From an uncultured Bradyrhizobium sp. (GTDB lineage: Bacteria; Pseudomonadota; Alphaproteobacteria; Rhizobiales; Xanthobacteraceae), in the NCBI RefSeq assembly GCF_936928535.1, contig NZ_CAKZHY010000166.1, positions 39,756 to 103,755 of the forward strand: a stretch of 64,000 bases of DNA. The letters run 5' to 3'. The notes beneath the pieces are model-generated. The model ran no database searches and was not told the DNA's origin. It was given only the letters and a program-made list of their open reading frames with translations. A program made the position numbers and the translations under genes. Positions 8,652 to 18,661 of this stretch are shown here, piece after piece (position 1 is the stretch's first letter; each line of letters opens with the position of its first letter).

Positions 8652-9639
8652 AGTCTCTCTCCTTTGACAGCTCGATATTGCCGATGAGGCAATGACTGCA
8701 TCTTTGCGAGGGTGGTCTCATCAACAACTCGCAAATCAAACTAGGCATGGTTGCCACAGGGCGAAAGCAACAAAGGGGCATGAAATCAATGCCCGATGGA
8801 AATGACGCGCTTTCGAACTATCGAAGGTTGATCGTCGACTCCTCTGTTTCCTAGCAACGCGACGCACCGAGTTGCCGACTAATCGCCATGTCCCGGCCTC
8901 GCTGATGAGCTCGACACTTTGCTCATCTGCAGATTTGACCATTGAGCGTCCAATCTTGTCGGTCCACATATCGCACGCAATTCCGCGGAAGGGGCCAGTG
9001 CAGTCTGCCGGCCAATAGCAAGCCCTGCTCGGTCAACCTAATTTGCATCTCGTCCATTCGCTCGCGATTTGCCCCCCTTCCGAGCGATTGTCGTGTCAGC
9101 GCAGCTTACGAGCTAATGTTCATCGTGTTTGATGAAGTCACTTCTCTTTCAGAAGGCATAGTCTGTCGAACGTCGACACCTGCACCGCGCCAGCGTTGAA
9201 GAGGTCTCCTACGTCACACTTTGGGTGCATGACACTACGATCGAGAGGCGAGCCTCGGCTCGGCTTTGTTCACTTCGACCCCTGCCGGTCCGGATCACCC
9301 AGCTCTTCACTGGTGAACAGCCATCGAGCATCTTGGACTATGATCTGGGCGGCAACTTCGGGTCCGGTGAGCGACGAACTATCTCGCCGATCTGACTGAT
9401 CCCGTCGTACAGTTGACTTAGCTTCCGGAACTAAGCCGCGACCGGCGCAATTTTGCATCAGAGCGGCGTACGCACGATGCAAAAAAGGACGGCGGCTTGG
9501 GTTAGGTCTGAGCTGCCTCAGGTGGCGTCGCTCGATCATAACCGGAGGGTTTTAAAACCATAACTGAGACGAGTGCGAAGTGCGCTGCGTGATAGGCTAT
9601 GGTCGACCTATGCTCGAGCGACGGATAGGGAAAGTTGAC
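8652..9639. other. Intergenic region upstream of P460 operon and hemA
   Basis: About 1 kb between divergent genes. It should hold both promoters, but no recognised operator is visible except a perfect 12-bp palindrome GGTTTTAAAACC at 9548-9559, about 80 nt before the hemA start. No supported gene. Confidence 0.5.
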
Positions 9640-11016
9640 ATGGACGATCTGGACGTATCGGCTGAGCCTCAAGCGAAGCATTCAGCGCACGGAAGCTCCG
9701 ATAATGGACATTCGTGTACGGACACACACTCGTGCTCGGACATATCGTGCATGAAACGCGCGTTGACGACGCCTCCAGCGAGCTTCGTCTGGGGTTCCGT
9801 CAATTGTGCGAACGAAATATACGAGCGCTATTTCAACGACTCTCTTGAGCGCCTGCGTGGGGAACAACGCTATCGCGTCTTCGCTAACATCGAACGCGTC
9901 TGCGGCCGCTTCCCAACCGCCAAATGGCGCAGTCCTGACGGGGCCGTTACTGATATCACGGTTTGGTGCTCGAATGATTACCTGGGCATGGGACAACATC
10001 CGGAGGTCGTGAGCGCGCTGACGGCCGCGGCGCACCGCTGCGGTGCAGGAGCAGGTGGAACTCGCAACATCGCAGGGAATAGTTCGCCCTTAGTTGATTT
10101 AGAGGAAGAACTTGCTGATCTGCATGGCAAGGAGGCAAGTCTCGTCTTCACCTCCGGCTATGTATCGAATCAGGCCAGCATATCCACAATCGGTAAGCTG
10201 ATCCCAGGGTGCGTAATCTTTTCTGATGCATTCAACCACAATTCGATTATCGAAGGCATTCGTCAATCAGGTTGCGAAAAGCGGATTTTCCGCCACAACG
10301 ACCTTGGTCACCTTGAGGGCTTGCTGCGCGAGGCAGGAAGCGGCCCCAAGCTCGTCGTGTTCGAATCCGTCTACTCAATGGACGGCGATGTGGCGCCGAT
10401 TGGCGCAATCTGCGACCTTGCCGAGCGGTATGGGGCAATGACCTACCTTGATGAGGTTCACGCCGTCGGCCTCTATGGCGCTCGGGGCGGCGGAATCAGC
10501 GAGCGCGAAGGCGTGATGCACCGCTTGACGGTGATCGAGGGTACTCTCGCTAAGGGATTTGGCTGCATTGGCGGCTATATCTCGGCATCGCGATCTATTT
10601 GCGATGCGGTGCGCAGCTTCGCGCCCGGATTCATCTTCACGACCGCCCTCCCTCCACCGATTGCCGCCGCAGCGCGTGCGTCTGTTCGCCACTTGAAACA
10701 CTCGTCTGCCGAGCGCGAAGCACAACAACGACAGGCAGCCGCAACGAAAGAGGCACTCAAAGCCGCCGGGCTTCCGGTTCTACCGACCGAAACCCACATC
10801 GTGCCTGTGATTGTCGGCGATGCGGAGTTGTGCAAGGCGGCAGCCGATCGCCTTCTACAGCGCCACGCCATCTATATCCAGCCGATCAACTATCCGACGG
10901 TCCCGCGCGGGACGGAGCGGCTGCGGATCACGCCGTCGCCTTATCACGCAGATACCCACATAGCGGAACTCGCAGCTGCGCTGGCTGAGACCTGGGGCGC
11001 CCTTTCTCTTTCCTGA
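9640..11016 (+). CDS. hemA: 5-aminolevulinate synthase
   Basis: PLP enzyme condensing glycine and succinyl-CoA to 5-aminolevulinate, the first haem step in alphaproteobacteria. The core begins near YERYFNDSLERLRGEQRYRV and shows WCSNDYLGMGQHP, YLDEVHAVGLYG and the PLP lysine in GTLAKGFG. Compared with usual HemA starts, this protein has about 50 extra N-terminal residues containing five Cys and several His (for example HSCTDTHSCSD). ATG 9640 is favoured because AGGGAAAG lies 6 nt upstream; ATG 9751 would remove most of the extension but has no ribosome site, and ATG 9580 is also open. Placement before ccmAB fits haem supply for cytochrome c. Confidence 0.93.
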   Translation: MDDLDVSAEPQAKHSAHGSSDNGHSCTDTHSCSDISCMKRALTTPPASFVWGSVNCANEIYERYFNDSLERLRGEQRYRVFANIERVCGRFPTAKWRSPDGAVTDITVWCSNDYLGMGQHPEVVSALTAAAHRCGAGAGGTRNIAGNSSPLVDLEEELADLHGKEASLVFTSGYVSNQASISTIGKLIPGCVIFSDAFNHNSIIEGIRQSGCEKRIFRHNDLGHLEGLLREAGSGPKLVVFESVYSMDGDVAPIGAICDLAERYGAMTYLDEVHAVGLYGARGGGISEREGVMHRLTVIEGTLAKGFGCIGGYISASRSICDAVRSFAPGFIFTTALPPPIAAAARASVRHLKHSSAEREAQQRQAAATKEALKAAGLPVLPTETHIVPVIVGDAELCKAAADRLLQRHAIYIQPINYPTVPRGTERLRITPSPYHADTHIAELAAALAETWGALSLS

Positions 11017-11398
11017 GAGACGTAATCGGTAGCGCTCCTTTCGCGACCGCTTACCCGGCTTCATCACCGGGCCGTCGGCTTACCGGCGGCGCAGAGTACA
11101 CTCTGAGGGCGTCGGGAGTCCCGGTGGTGCAGCCGAGGCAGCAAGTTGGGGCAATGGAACATCCCTTTCAAGTTTGTATGGGCGCTCCCGTGGCACATCT
11201 TGCCGTCGGCGTTCACAATCGGGCTCGCATCCGTTTAATGGGCGGCCCCGAAGAGCGAACCTCCTCGGCCTCTGGACCGTTCTTCCCCCGAAACCGCTCG
11301 AACACGTTTGTCCAAAATCGCCAGTCATTTCGATAAGCCTCCACACGACCGTTCGTTGAAAACGAACTCAGAGAAGCATCGGATAACGAGAACTGAAA
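11017..11398. other. Intergenic, no gene seen
   Basis: About 380 nt between hemA and ccmA. A short inverted repeat (CCCGG...CCGGG near 11050-11072) lacks a T-run. No open frame is supported. Confidence 0.45.
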
Positions 11399-12025
11399 AT
11401 GGATAAAATACAGCGCTCCCATCTGCTGATCGAAGATCTGTCTGTGGCGCGCGGCGAGCGCATCCTGCTCGGCGGGATATCTTTGCAACTAAGCTCGGGC
11501 CAAATCGCCGAAGTGACGGGTCCCAACGGAGTGGGCAAATCTACACTCTTGCGCGCGATCGCCGGTTTTTTTCCACTGAGATCCGGCCGCATGTCGTGGG
11601 TGGAATCCGAAGCTGCGGATTCTGTGCCCCTGGCAGAACGCCTCCACTACGTGGGCCATCTCGACGGGCTGAAATCGGCGTTGACCGCCCGCGAAAACCT
11701 CGAGGTCGGCCTGGGATTTTTGGGGCGGGACCGGCGAACCGCCTTACAGGCGCTGGACTGCATGGAATTGGCTCATGTTCTCGATCTGCCAGTCGGTTAT
11801 CTCTCCGCGGGGCAGCGTCGCCGCGTCGCATTGGCCCGGCTCTTGATCGTCGATCGACCTCTATGGCTGCTCGACGAACCGCTGACTGCACTCGACCGGC
11901 ACGCGCGCGCCTTACTGAAGGCTATCGTCGCGGGCCATCTCGGAAGCGGAGGATTGACGCTGACCGCGACCCACGAACCTCTTGGTCTGGCAGGGACAAT
12001 CCAAGTCAGGCTTGGAACCAGGTAA
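11399..12025 (+). CDS. ccmA: Haem exporter ATP-binding protein CcmA
   Basis: ATPase subunit of the CcmABCD complex that releases holo-CcmE in System I cytochrome c maturation. The protein has 208 residues. Walker A is GPNGVGKST, the signature is YLSAGQRRRVALARLL, Walker B is PLWLLDEPLTALD, and the H-loop is in TATHE. Length and order are normal for CcmA. ccmB follows after 130 nt on the same strand. The pair converges with the remaining ccm genes on the minus strand. Confidence 0.95.
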   Translation: MDKIQRSHLLIEDLSVARGERILLGGISLQLSSGQIAEVTGPNGVGKSTLLRAIAGFFPLRSGRMSWVESEAADSVPLAERLHYVGHLDGLKSALTARENLEVGLGFLGRDRRTALQALDCMELAHVLDLPVGYLSAGQRRRVALARLLIVDRPLWLLDEPLTALDRHARALLKAIVAGHLGSGGLTLTATHEPLGLAGTIQVRLGTR

Positions 12026-12155
12026 TGGCCATTTCGCTGAAGGGCGGTCGCAGCCCAGGTAGCTGTCTGTCTCGAGGTCGGGCAAGAAGAGATCACGCTG
12101 CTCTTCCGATTTCAGTGGAGCGGTGTCAACCCAATAGCGATACCGGACGGGAATC

Positions 12156-12818
12156 ATGACCCGTATTCTCCTCGTCGTTTTTGTTCGCGACCTCATGCTG
12201 GCCCGCCGCATCGGGGGCGGCGGGATTCTCGGTCTGGTCTTTTTCCTCAGTCTCGTAACGGTCGTACCATTCGCAATCGGGCCTGACCTGCGTTTGCTGT
12301 CGCGGATCGGCCCGGCAATTCTATGGATAGCGGCACTTCTCGCGAGTCTATTGGGCCTCGACCGTCTGTTTCAGGCGGATCAAGAGGACGGTTCGCTCGA
12401 CCAAATGTTGCTGTCGCCGGCGCCCTTAGAACTCATTGTTCTTGTGAAGTGCATGGCTCACTGGTTTATGACAGGGCTGCCGCTCGTTATGCTCTCGCCC
12501 CTCTTTGGCCTGATGTTTAATTTGGATGGCCCGGCCCTCCGATCGGTAGCAGCAACGTTGTTGGTTGGTACGCCGACGTTCACCTTTCTAGGGGCGATCG
12601 GGGCGGCCCTTACTGTCACCCTGCGGCGCGGCGGTCTGTTGCTATCGATCCTCGTCGTGCCACTAGCCGTACCGGTGCTGATCTTCGGTGTCTCCGCGGC
12701 GCAAAGTGCCACAATTCCCTTTTTGACACCGTTCCTGGTCCTCTGCGCGCTCGGGCTCGCGTCCATCGCGCTCGCTCCGATAGCTGCGGCCTCAGCTCTT
12801 CGTAGCGCAGGAGAATAA
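12156..12818 (+). CDS. ccmB: Haem exporter membrane protein CcmB
   Basis: Integral membrane partner of CcmA, 220 residues with six predicted hydrophobic segments. Family features include DLMLARRIGG at the N-terminus, LGLDRLFQADQEDGSLDQML and PFLTPFLVLCALGL in the last membrane segments. The end lies 84 nt from the ccmH stop on the other strand, so the two transcripts run towards each other; no clear bidirectional terminator is seen in the gap. Confidence 0.95.
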   Translation: MTRILLVVFVRDLMLARRIGGGGILGLVFFLSLVTVVPFAIGPDLRLLSRIGPAILWIAALLASLLGLDRLFQADQEDGSLDQMLLSPAPLELIVLVKCMAHWFMTGLPLVMLSPLFGLMFNLDGPALRSVAATLLVGTPTFTFLGAIGAALTVTLRRGGLLLSILVVPLAVPVLIFGVSAAQSATIPFLTPFLVLCALGLASIALAPIAAASALRSAGE

Positions 12819-12902
12819 TGAGGCATGCAACGATTGAGTTTTCTTTCGGGGCACTGTTGTGGAACGATTTCGGCATTGCCCGAACTTGACCTCAGGAGGA
12901 GC

Positions 12903-13379
12903 CTAAAGCGGGCTATCGGAGTCAAACAAAACGGCAAGCTGATCCCGCTCGGCTTGGCTCAATGGTGCCGCTGGCGTGGACTGCTGGCGGCGCAATCCGA
13001 ACAGGAGAGCGATGGCGCCCGCTCCGAGCACCAAAGCCGGCATTCCCCAAAGGAGAGCGGTTTCCAAGTCGATTGGCGGTTTCAGCAGGATAAAGTTTCC
13101 GTAGCGCTTTACCAGAAAAGCGCGGACCTGCTCATCACTCTCTCCTAGCTTAAGGCGCTCGCGCACTAGCAGGCGAAGGTCCCGCGCGAGTTCTGCCTTG
13201 GAATCGTCGATAGACTCATTTTGACAGACCAGACAACGCAGTCCGGCGGAAATAGCGCGCGCGCGTACCTCGAGTTTCGGGTTGGTCAGGACTTCATCCG
13301 GCTGAACCGCCCTCGCCAAGCTAGGAGCGACGCTTGCGAGTACGATCGAAAGCAGAAGAATGCGACGAAGCCGCGTCAT
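12903..13379 (-). CDS. ccmH: Cytochrome c maturation protein CcmH
   Basis: Membrane-anchored thiol reductant for apocytochrome c. The protein has 158 residues: signal peptide, then the redox motif LRCLVCQN in a three-helix domain, then a C-terminal membrane helix (LWGMPALVLGAGAIALLFGL). This is the short alphaproteobacterial CcmH/CycL form. Its start overlaps the ccmF stop by 4 nt (ATGA), indicating translational coupling. It is the last gene of the minus-strand ccm run. Confidence 0.95.
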   Translation of the reverse strand: MTRLRRILLLSIVLASVAPSLARAVQPDEVLTNPKLEVRARAISAGLRCLVCQNESIDDSKAELARDLRLLVRERLKLGESDEQVRAFLVKRYGNFILLKPPIDLETALLWGMPALVLGAGAIALLFGLRRQQSTPAAPLSQAERDQLAVLFDSDSPL

Positions 13380-15373
13380 TCGGCGGGCTCCGGCGCTGCA
13401 GGGCCGTCGGCGACGCGAAGGCGAGCCGCGCGGCGCGCGAAGCCAATTCGGAGGCGTCTGTCGGACAAGGATACCATCCCTCCGAACGCCATAATGACCG
13501 CACCGATCCAGATGCTCGTCACGAGCGGCTTCCAGAACAGGCGCGCATCAACCGAACCATCCGCGTGGCGGTCCCCAAGCGAAATGTAGATCTGCCCAAA
13601 ACTCAGCGTTACGATGCCTGCCTCGGTGACGGTTGTCTGTCGTGTGGGAAAGCTGCGCTTGGCTGGCTCGACGGCTGTCACGTATGCACCGCCCTTGCTG
13701 ATAATCGTATGGCCGACGAGCTCTGTGTAGTTCGGGCCCTGCCGCGATTGAAATTTCTCTATGGTCGCTTGATAAGGGCCAAGATCGATCCTCTGACCTA
13801 ACTTGACGGTCGCGATCCGCTCCACACCCCAACCCGTCGCCGCCAAGCCCATGAGTGTAAGGCCCAGGCCCGCGTGAGCGATCGCCCCACCCCACGCGGA
13901 GCGCGGCAGCCCGATCGCGCGGGCTAGCATAACCCGGCCGCCTTGCCCTCGTGCCCAGATACGCGACGCCACATCGGTGAACGAACCGACGATGAGGTAG
14001 ACGGCGAGACCGAGACCGGCTGCGGAGAAGACGGAGCCGCCCCGGATGACGGCAACAAGCACAATTGAGACTACAAGACCACCCAAGGCTGCGAACGTTA
14101 CCCGTTGCGCTGCGCCGAGCAGGTCGCCGCGTTTCCAGGCGATCGACTGACCGAGCGGCATCAGCAGAACGATAGGCGCTACGAGCGGGCCGAGCGCTAA
14201 ATTAAAAAACGGCGCGCCGACCGAGATCTTGTCTCCGGTCAGCGCCTCAAGCGCGAGCGGATAGAGCGTGCCGGTCAGAACCGTGACGCAGCAGGTAGTC
14301 AGCAGCAGGTTGTTGACTGCCAGCGCACTCTCGCGTGAAACGGGTGCGAACACGCTACGCTCGCTCAGGGGGGGCGCACGCCACGCGTAGAGCGCGAGTG
14401 GTCCGCCGATGAATACGGTCAGTATGACCAAGATGAAGACCCCGCGAGCTGGGTCACTGGCGAACGAATGGACGGAGGTAAGTACTCCGGAGCGCACGAG
14501 GAACGTACCCAGCAGCGACAGCGAGAACGTAAGTATCGCCAGGAACAGTGTCCAAATCTTGAGGGCTTCACGCTTTTCCATGACAGCAGCCGAATGGAGG
14601 AGCGCGGTGCCCGCAAGCCAGGGCATTAGTGACGCGTTTTCGACCGGATCCCAGAACCAGAATCCGCCCCAGCCTAGGGTGTAATAGGCCCAGTACGACC
14701 CCATGGCGATGCCAAGCGTCAAAAATATCCAGGCAATCAGTATCCAGGGCCGCACGTAGCGGGCCCAAGCAGCGTCTAGCCGGCCGCTGATCAGCGCGGC
14801 TACCGCGAAGGAGAACACGATCGAAGAACCGACATAGCCGACGTAAAGCAGCGGCGGGTGTATGGCGAGGCCCGGGTCTTGAAGCAGCGGATTAAGGTCC
14901 TGGCCCTCAAACGGCGCCGGAAATCGTCGCAAGAAGGGATCGGAGGTGAACAGAATGAAACTGAGGAAGGCAAGCGAGATCCAGCCTTGCACGGCCAGCG
15001 TATTCGCGCGTAGCTCGTTTGCCATGGCGTGTTCGAAAATCGCTACAGCCGCTCCAAAAGCCGCGAGAATCAGAACCCAAAGCAGCATGGATCCTTCGTG
15101 ATTGCCCCAGACGCCCGCGATTTTGTATATAAGTGGTTTGGTGGTGAGTGAGTTCTCGGCGACTGTCACGAGACTGAAGTCAGACGCCACATGGGCGTAA
15201 GTCAGTGCTGCGAAGGCATAACCTAGGAGCAGGAACTGGGTGATTGCGGCAGGGACCGCGATTGAAGTAAGTGCCGTATCTCCAGTACGGGTTCCCCAGA
15301 GTGGCAGAATTGATTGAAGCAGCGCGACGGCGAGAGCCAAAGCGAGCGCGTAATGTCCGGTTTCGATGATCAT
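13376..15373 (-). CDS. ccmF: Haem lyase CcmF
   Basis: Catalyses transfer of haem from CcmE to apocytochrome c in the inner membrane. The protein has 665 residues and many membrane helices. The tryptophan-rich motif GWGGFWFWDPVENASLMPW and the conserved HPPLLYVGYVG segment are present, with C-terminal periplasmic and membrane parts. It overlaps ccmE upstream by 4 nt and ccmH downstream by 4 nt. Full length, no anomalies seen. Confidence 0.97.
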   Translation of the reverse strand: MIIETGHYALALALAVALLQSILPLWGTRTGDTALTSIAVPAAITQFLLLGYAFAALTYAHVASDFSLVTVAENSLTTKPLIYKIAGVWGNHEGSMLLWVLILAAFGAAVAIFEHAMANELRANTLAVQGWISLAFLSFILFTSDPFLRRFPAPFEGQDLNPLLQDPGLAIHPPLLYVGYVGSSIVFSFAVAALISGRLDAAWARYVRPWILIAWIFLTLGIAMGSYWAYYTLGWGGFWFWDPVENASLMPWLAGTALLHSAAVMEKREALKIWTLFLAILTFSLSLLGTFLVRSGVLTSVHSFASDPARGVFILVILTVFIGGPLALYAWRAPPLSERSVFAPVSRESALAVNNLLLTTCCVTVLTGTLYPLALEALTGDKISVGAPFFNLALGPLVAPIVLLMPLGQSIAWKRGDLLGAAQRVTFAALGGLVVSIVLVAVIRGGSVFSAAGLGLAVYLIVGSFTDVASRIWARGQGGRVMLARAIGLPRSAWGGAIAHAGLGLTLMGLAATGWGVERIATVKLGQRIDLGPYQATIEKFQSRQGPNYTELVGHTIISKGGAYVTAVEPAKRSFPTRQTTVTEAGIVTLSFGQIYISLGDRHADGSVDARLFWKPLVTSIWIGAVIMAFGGMVSLSDRRLRIGFARRAARLRVADGPAAPEPAE

Positions 15374-15867
15374 CTGGTGGTCCCATCAGCTGGGATGTTT
15401 CGTGGGAGCGGCGCTAATTGCGCTCGCGCAGATCTTTCGTTGCGCCAAGTACCTTCTTGCTTGAGCTTGTCAGCTACCTCCTTGGGCATATATCGCTCGT
15501 CGTGTTTTGCTAGCACGGTGTCCGCATGAAAACGGCTCGGTCCTTCCACGGTGCCCTCGGCGACGACGCCCTGTCCTTCCCGGAAGAGATCCGGCAACAA
15601 TCCGGTGTAGCTGACTTCGACGTCGTGTTTTAAGTCTGTCACCGCGAAGATGACAGTCGACGAACCCTCGTGAGTAAGAGAGCCACTTTTAACTAGGCCG
15701 CCGATGCGCAGCCGGGTGCCAGGCGGCGGCGCCTTTGCGGCCAGTTCGCTTGGCCCATAAAAAAATACAATACTGTCCCGCAACGCGAACAGGATGAGCC
15801 CTATCGCGATCGTCAAAGTGACGCCAGCTGCGCTGATGATAGCAAGGCGCCTGCTCTTTCGCGTCAA
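15370..15867 (-). CDS. ccmE: Haem chaperone CcmE
   Basis: Periplasmic haem chaperone that binds haem covalently through a conserved His. The protein has 165 residues with an N-terminal membrane anchor, an OB-fold (LRIGGLVKSGSLTHEG) and the haem-binding motif LAKHDERYMP. The start is TTG, with GAGGAG 6 nt upstream. It lies 3 nt after the ccmI stop and overlaps ccmF by 4 nt. Confidence 0.95.
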   Translation of the reverse strand: MTRKSRRLAIISAAGVTLTIAIGLILFALRDSIVFFYGPSELAAKAPPPGTRLRIGGLVKSGSLTHEGSSTVIFAVTDLKHDVEVSYTGLLPDLFREGQGVVAEGTVEGPSRFHADTVLAKHDERYMPKEVADKLKQEGTWRNERSARAQLAPLPRNIPADGTTR

Positions 15868-15870
15868 GAT

Positions 15871-16566
15871 CTACTCCTCTAAACGAAGCTGTCTGACGAG
15901 TTCATCGACGCGAGCCGACGCTTGCGCGTCGTCTGCTAGCTGAGCACGTGCGCTTGCGACGGCCGCCTCAGCTTTCTTGTGCTCACCCAATGCCGCGTAA
16001 GACCTAATAAGTTGTAGCCATCCTTGAAGGTGATGTCCGTCCTTCGATAGCTTCTCGGCGAGCTCCGCTACCATTCCTCGGATCGCGTTGCTCCGTTGCT
16101 CTGGACGGAGCCTTTCAATGTCAGCTCCCGCTTGGCCGGCGTGGATGTCAGGAACTGCGGCAGCGAGGTTAAAATCTGCATTGGACTGCCTCGATGCGAT
16201 CGGCATGTCAGGTTGGCTGGGAGCGCCGACTTTGAGGTACGACGCGAATGCGACGAGCGGCAGGACTAAGACGATCGCCAAAGCTGCGGCGCGTCGCTGA
16301 CCTCCGCGGCGCGACGTATGCGACCAGCCCTCGGGCGCCGAGTTGAGTGAAGCGAGCAGCCGGCGCTCGATTTCGGCGCGAGTCGTCACAGAGTCCTCAG
16401 GTGCTAGCATTCCGCTGCGCACGTCCTCATCCGTTTCGGTCAGAAGATCGCGATAGAACGTCACATCGGAATCGCGAGCGTGAAAAGCTTCGCGCCGCTC
16501 AGAGAGCGACCGGGCCAGCGCCAGCACGACTGACGACGTCATCATTCCAAAAATGGCCCACACCAC
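15871..16566 (-). CDS. ccmI: Cytochrome c biogenesis protein CcmI
   Basis: Apocytochrome c chaperone with an N-terminal membrane domain and a C-terminal TPR-like domain; about 231 residues from the GTG at 16566. Features: WAIFGMMTSSVVLALARSL (first membrane helix), SDVTFYRDLLTETDEDVRSG, a second helix (AAALAIVLVLPLVAFASYL), then LQGWLQLIRSYAALGEHKKA, a TPR repeat. An ATG at 16605 would add 13 basic residues before the helix; the GTG places the helix at the N-terminus as usual and has GGAGGT 10 nt upstream. A 206-nt gap separates it from ccmG. Confidence 0.88.
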   Translation of the reverse strand: MVWAIFGMMTSSVVLALARSLSERREAFHARDSDVTFYRDLLTETDEDVRSGMLAPEDSVTTRAEIERRLLASLNSAPEGWSHTSRRGGQRRAAALAIVLVLPLVAFASYLKVGAPSQPDMPIASRQSNADFNLAAAVPDIHAGQAGADIERLRPEQRSNAIRGMVAELAEKLSKDGHHLQGWLQLIRSYAALGEHKKAEAAVASARAQLADDAQASARVDELVRQLRLEE

Positions 16567-16772
16567 GTTTTCAAAGACCTCCGTTCGTCCTCGCCACCGC
16601 ACCATCCGCCGGCATGCGCCGCCAGTAAGGGTCGGTCCACCTCACTGTTCCGCTTTCATTGCCAACTCGGAATTCCCGAACAATGCAGCGGACGGGGCAC
16701 TACAACGCTGGGGCAAGAAACGATCCTTCTTGCATTCAATTCCAGAGGGATGGAGAGCGTGCAATGCAACCG

Positions 16773-17396
16773 TCATGGGCCCTCAGCCTCGGCAATGGCG
16801 TCCATCAAACCAGGCAGGCTTACATCCGAGATGCCACCAACCAGCTTGTATACAATTGTGCCATCGCCCTTGATCACATATGTCTCGGGAACGCCATAGA
16901 CGCCGAAATCAATCCCCGTTCGGCCCGATGGATCAGTGCCGACCTGTGCGAACGGGTTGCCGTGAGCGGCAAGATAGGCCAGCGCAGTTTTGGGATCGTC
17001 TTTGTAGACAATCCCGGAGAGTTTCACGCCATGTCGCTGCAGCGTGGGGTCCCTTGCCAATGCCATCAGGGCCCCTTCTTCTTGCCTACATTCAACGCAC
17101 CATGACGCGAACACGTTTAAGATCGTCACGTGCCCTCTCCGCAAATCTGCGCTCGACAAGCCAGGTGGAGCGGATGTTGAAAGCCCTTCGAGCGGCATCA
17201 GCGCAAATTGCGGTACTGACCTGCCGATCAGAGCTGAGGGCACGAGTGAGGGGTCACCGGCCCCGAGCCGCACCAGAAGCAATGTTGCAATTCCGCAGAA
17301 GACCAATAATGGGATCACCACCCCCAAGCGGGCCAGTGCGCGTCGGCGCGTCGAGGCGCGCAATGAAACGTGAGTTGAGGCCTGGATGTTACTCAT
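16773..17396 (-). CDS. ccmG: Thiol:disulfide interchange protein CcmG/DsbE
   Basis: Membrane-tethered thioredoxin-fold protein that reduces apocytochrome or CcmH. The protein has 207 residues: an anchor helix (LGVVIPLLVFCGIATLLLV), active site WCVEC within VFASWCVECRQEE, the family motif YKDDP and cis-Pro in GVPETYVI. The start ATG overlaps the ccmD stop (ATGA). Confidence 0.95.
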   Translation of the reverse strand: MSNIQASTHVSLRASTRRRALARLGVVIPLLVFCGIATLLLVRLGAGDPSLVPSALIGRSVPQFALMPLEGLSTSAPPGLSSADLRRGHVTILNVFASWCVECRQEEGALMALARDPTLQRHGVKLSGIVYKDDPKTALAYLAAHGNPFAQVGTDPSGRTGIDFGVYGVPETYVIKGDGTIVYKLVGGISDVSLPGLMDAIAEAEGP

Positions 17397-17545
17397 GCGC
17401 GACCGCGCCGTTCCGAGTGCTCAAGAAGGCGCGCCAACGTACGGTGCTGAAGGCCATAGTCGATAAACACCGCCACGATCATTCCCGCCAGGACGGTCCC
17501 CGTCACCAGAAATGCCGCCATTATGAATCCGTCATGTCGCAACAT
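17393..17545 (-). CDS. ccmD: Haem exporter protein CcmD
   Basis: Small membrane protein of 50 residues that ties CcmC to CcmE. It begins MLRHDGFIMAAFLVTGTVLA and has one helix followed by the basic tail QHRTLARLLEH. Start ATG 17545 lies 4 nt after the ccmC stop, and the stop overlaps the ccmG ATG by 4 nt. Identification rests on size, a single helix with a basic tail, and exact position between ccmC and ccmG. Confidence 0.88.
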   Translation of the reverse strand: MLRHDGFIMAAFLVTGTVLAGMIVAVFIDYGLQHRTLARLLEHSERRGRA

Positions 17546-17549
17546 ATGC

Positions 17550-18323
17550 TCAGGAACCTCTTTCGGCAGTCAGCATGCGAGCCATCGCCGCTTCGCCATT
17601 AGCGGCCCGCGTGATCGCGAGGCGTCGGGCTCGGCGTCGCATGATCTCGTTACGAACTGACATGACGTGGAGCGTCACGAACAAGAGCGAGTATGCAAAG
17701 GCCATAACGATCAGCGGCCATAGCATCGAGCCAGCAATCGCCGAGCCCTCCATTCGGAACACCGACGCGGGTTGGTGAAGCGTGTTCCACCAATCAACCG
17801 AGAACTTCACAATCGGAATATCGATAAGACCTACCAGGGTCATAATCGAAACTGCCCGTCCCGCCCTACTCGGGTCCTCGATTGTCTGCCAGAGCGCGAT
17901 GAGACCGAGATAAATGAGAAGCAGAACCAGCATGGAGGTCAGCCGTGCATCCCAGACCCAATAAGTGCCCCACATTGGTTTGCCCCATAGCGAACCCGTG
18001 ACGAGGCAAATGAAAGTGAAAGCTGCGCCGAGGGGCGCTGCCGCCTTTTGAGCCGCATCGGCGAGTGGATGACGCCATACCAAGGATCCGAACGCAGACA
18101 CCGCCATGAATGCATAGGCAAGCATTGCGGTCCAGGCGGCGGGGACGTGGATGTACATAATTCGCGCAGTTTCACCTTGCTGGTAGTCGGGGGGCGCGTC
18201 GAACGTTCCAAATAGACCAATCGCGAAGGCGACTGCTGTCGACCCCCAAAGCAAAGGCAGCAGCTTTGCGGCGACGCGCACGAAATTGCCTGGGTTGCTG
18301 TAGGCACTAAAGCTCAGCTTCAA
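17550..18323 (-). CDS. ccmC: Haem exporter protein CcmC
   Basis: Transfers haem to CcmE. The protein has 257 residues and six membrane helices. The tryptophan-rich signature GTYWVWDARLTSMLVLLL and YIHVPAAWTAMLAY with conserved His are present. The start is TTG 18323, with GAGGAG upstream. First gene of the minus-strand run ccmC-D-G-I-E-F-H, which with ccmAB opposite gives every System I component. Confidence 0.95.
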   Translation of the reverse strand: MKLSFSAYSNPGNFVRVAAKLLPLLWGSTAVAFAIGLFGTFDAPPDYQQGETARIMYIHVPAAWTAMLAYAFMAVSAFGSLVWRHPLADAAQKAAAPLGAAFTFICLVTGSLWGKPMWGTYWVWDARLTSMLVLLLIYLGLIALWQTIEDPSRAGRAVSIMTLVGLIDIPIVKFSVDWWNTLHQPASVFRMEGSAIAGSMLWPLIVMAFAYSLLFVTLHVMSVRNEIMRRRARRLAITRAANGEAAMARMLTAERGS

Positions 18324-18661
18324 CTTTCGATCTCCTCGAAGCCAACCAGCAGGCGGAGACTCGCTCCCTTCCTAACGCGGCTCGCGTAGGGACTCTGCTC
18401 TCATTTCGCCTGCAAAGCCGATGAGTATTGCATCACACGAGGCGCGGGTTCGCAAATTACCCTCGGTTATCATTTCGATGCCCGAAGATCGGAGATTAGA
18501 CATTTCTATCGGGAGATCCACTTAGTCCATCACGCGGATTTCGCACGAAATTTATTTAGCCACGCTCTGAGCCTCGGTGTTATGTGGTCACTTAGCTGCC
18601 AAGGAGGAGGTGGACAGCCGGTGGGATGCGCGATCACCTGGAGAAACTGCCTCGCGTCTGA

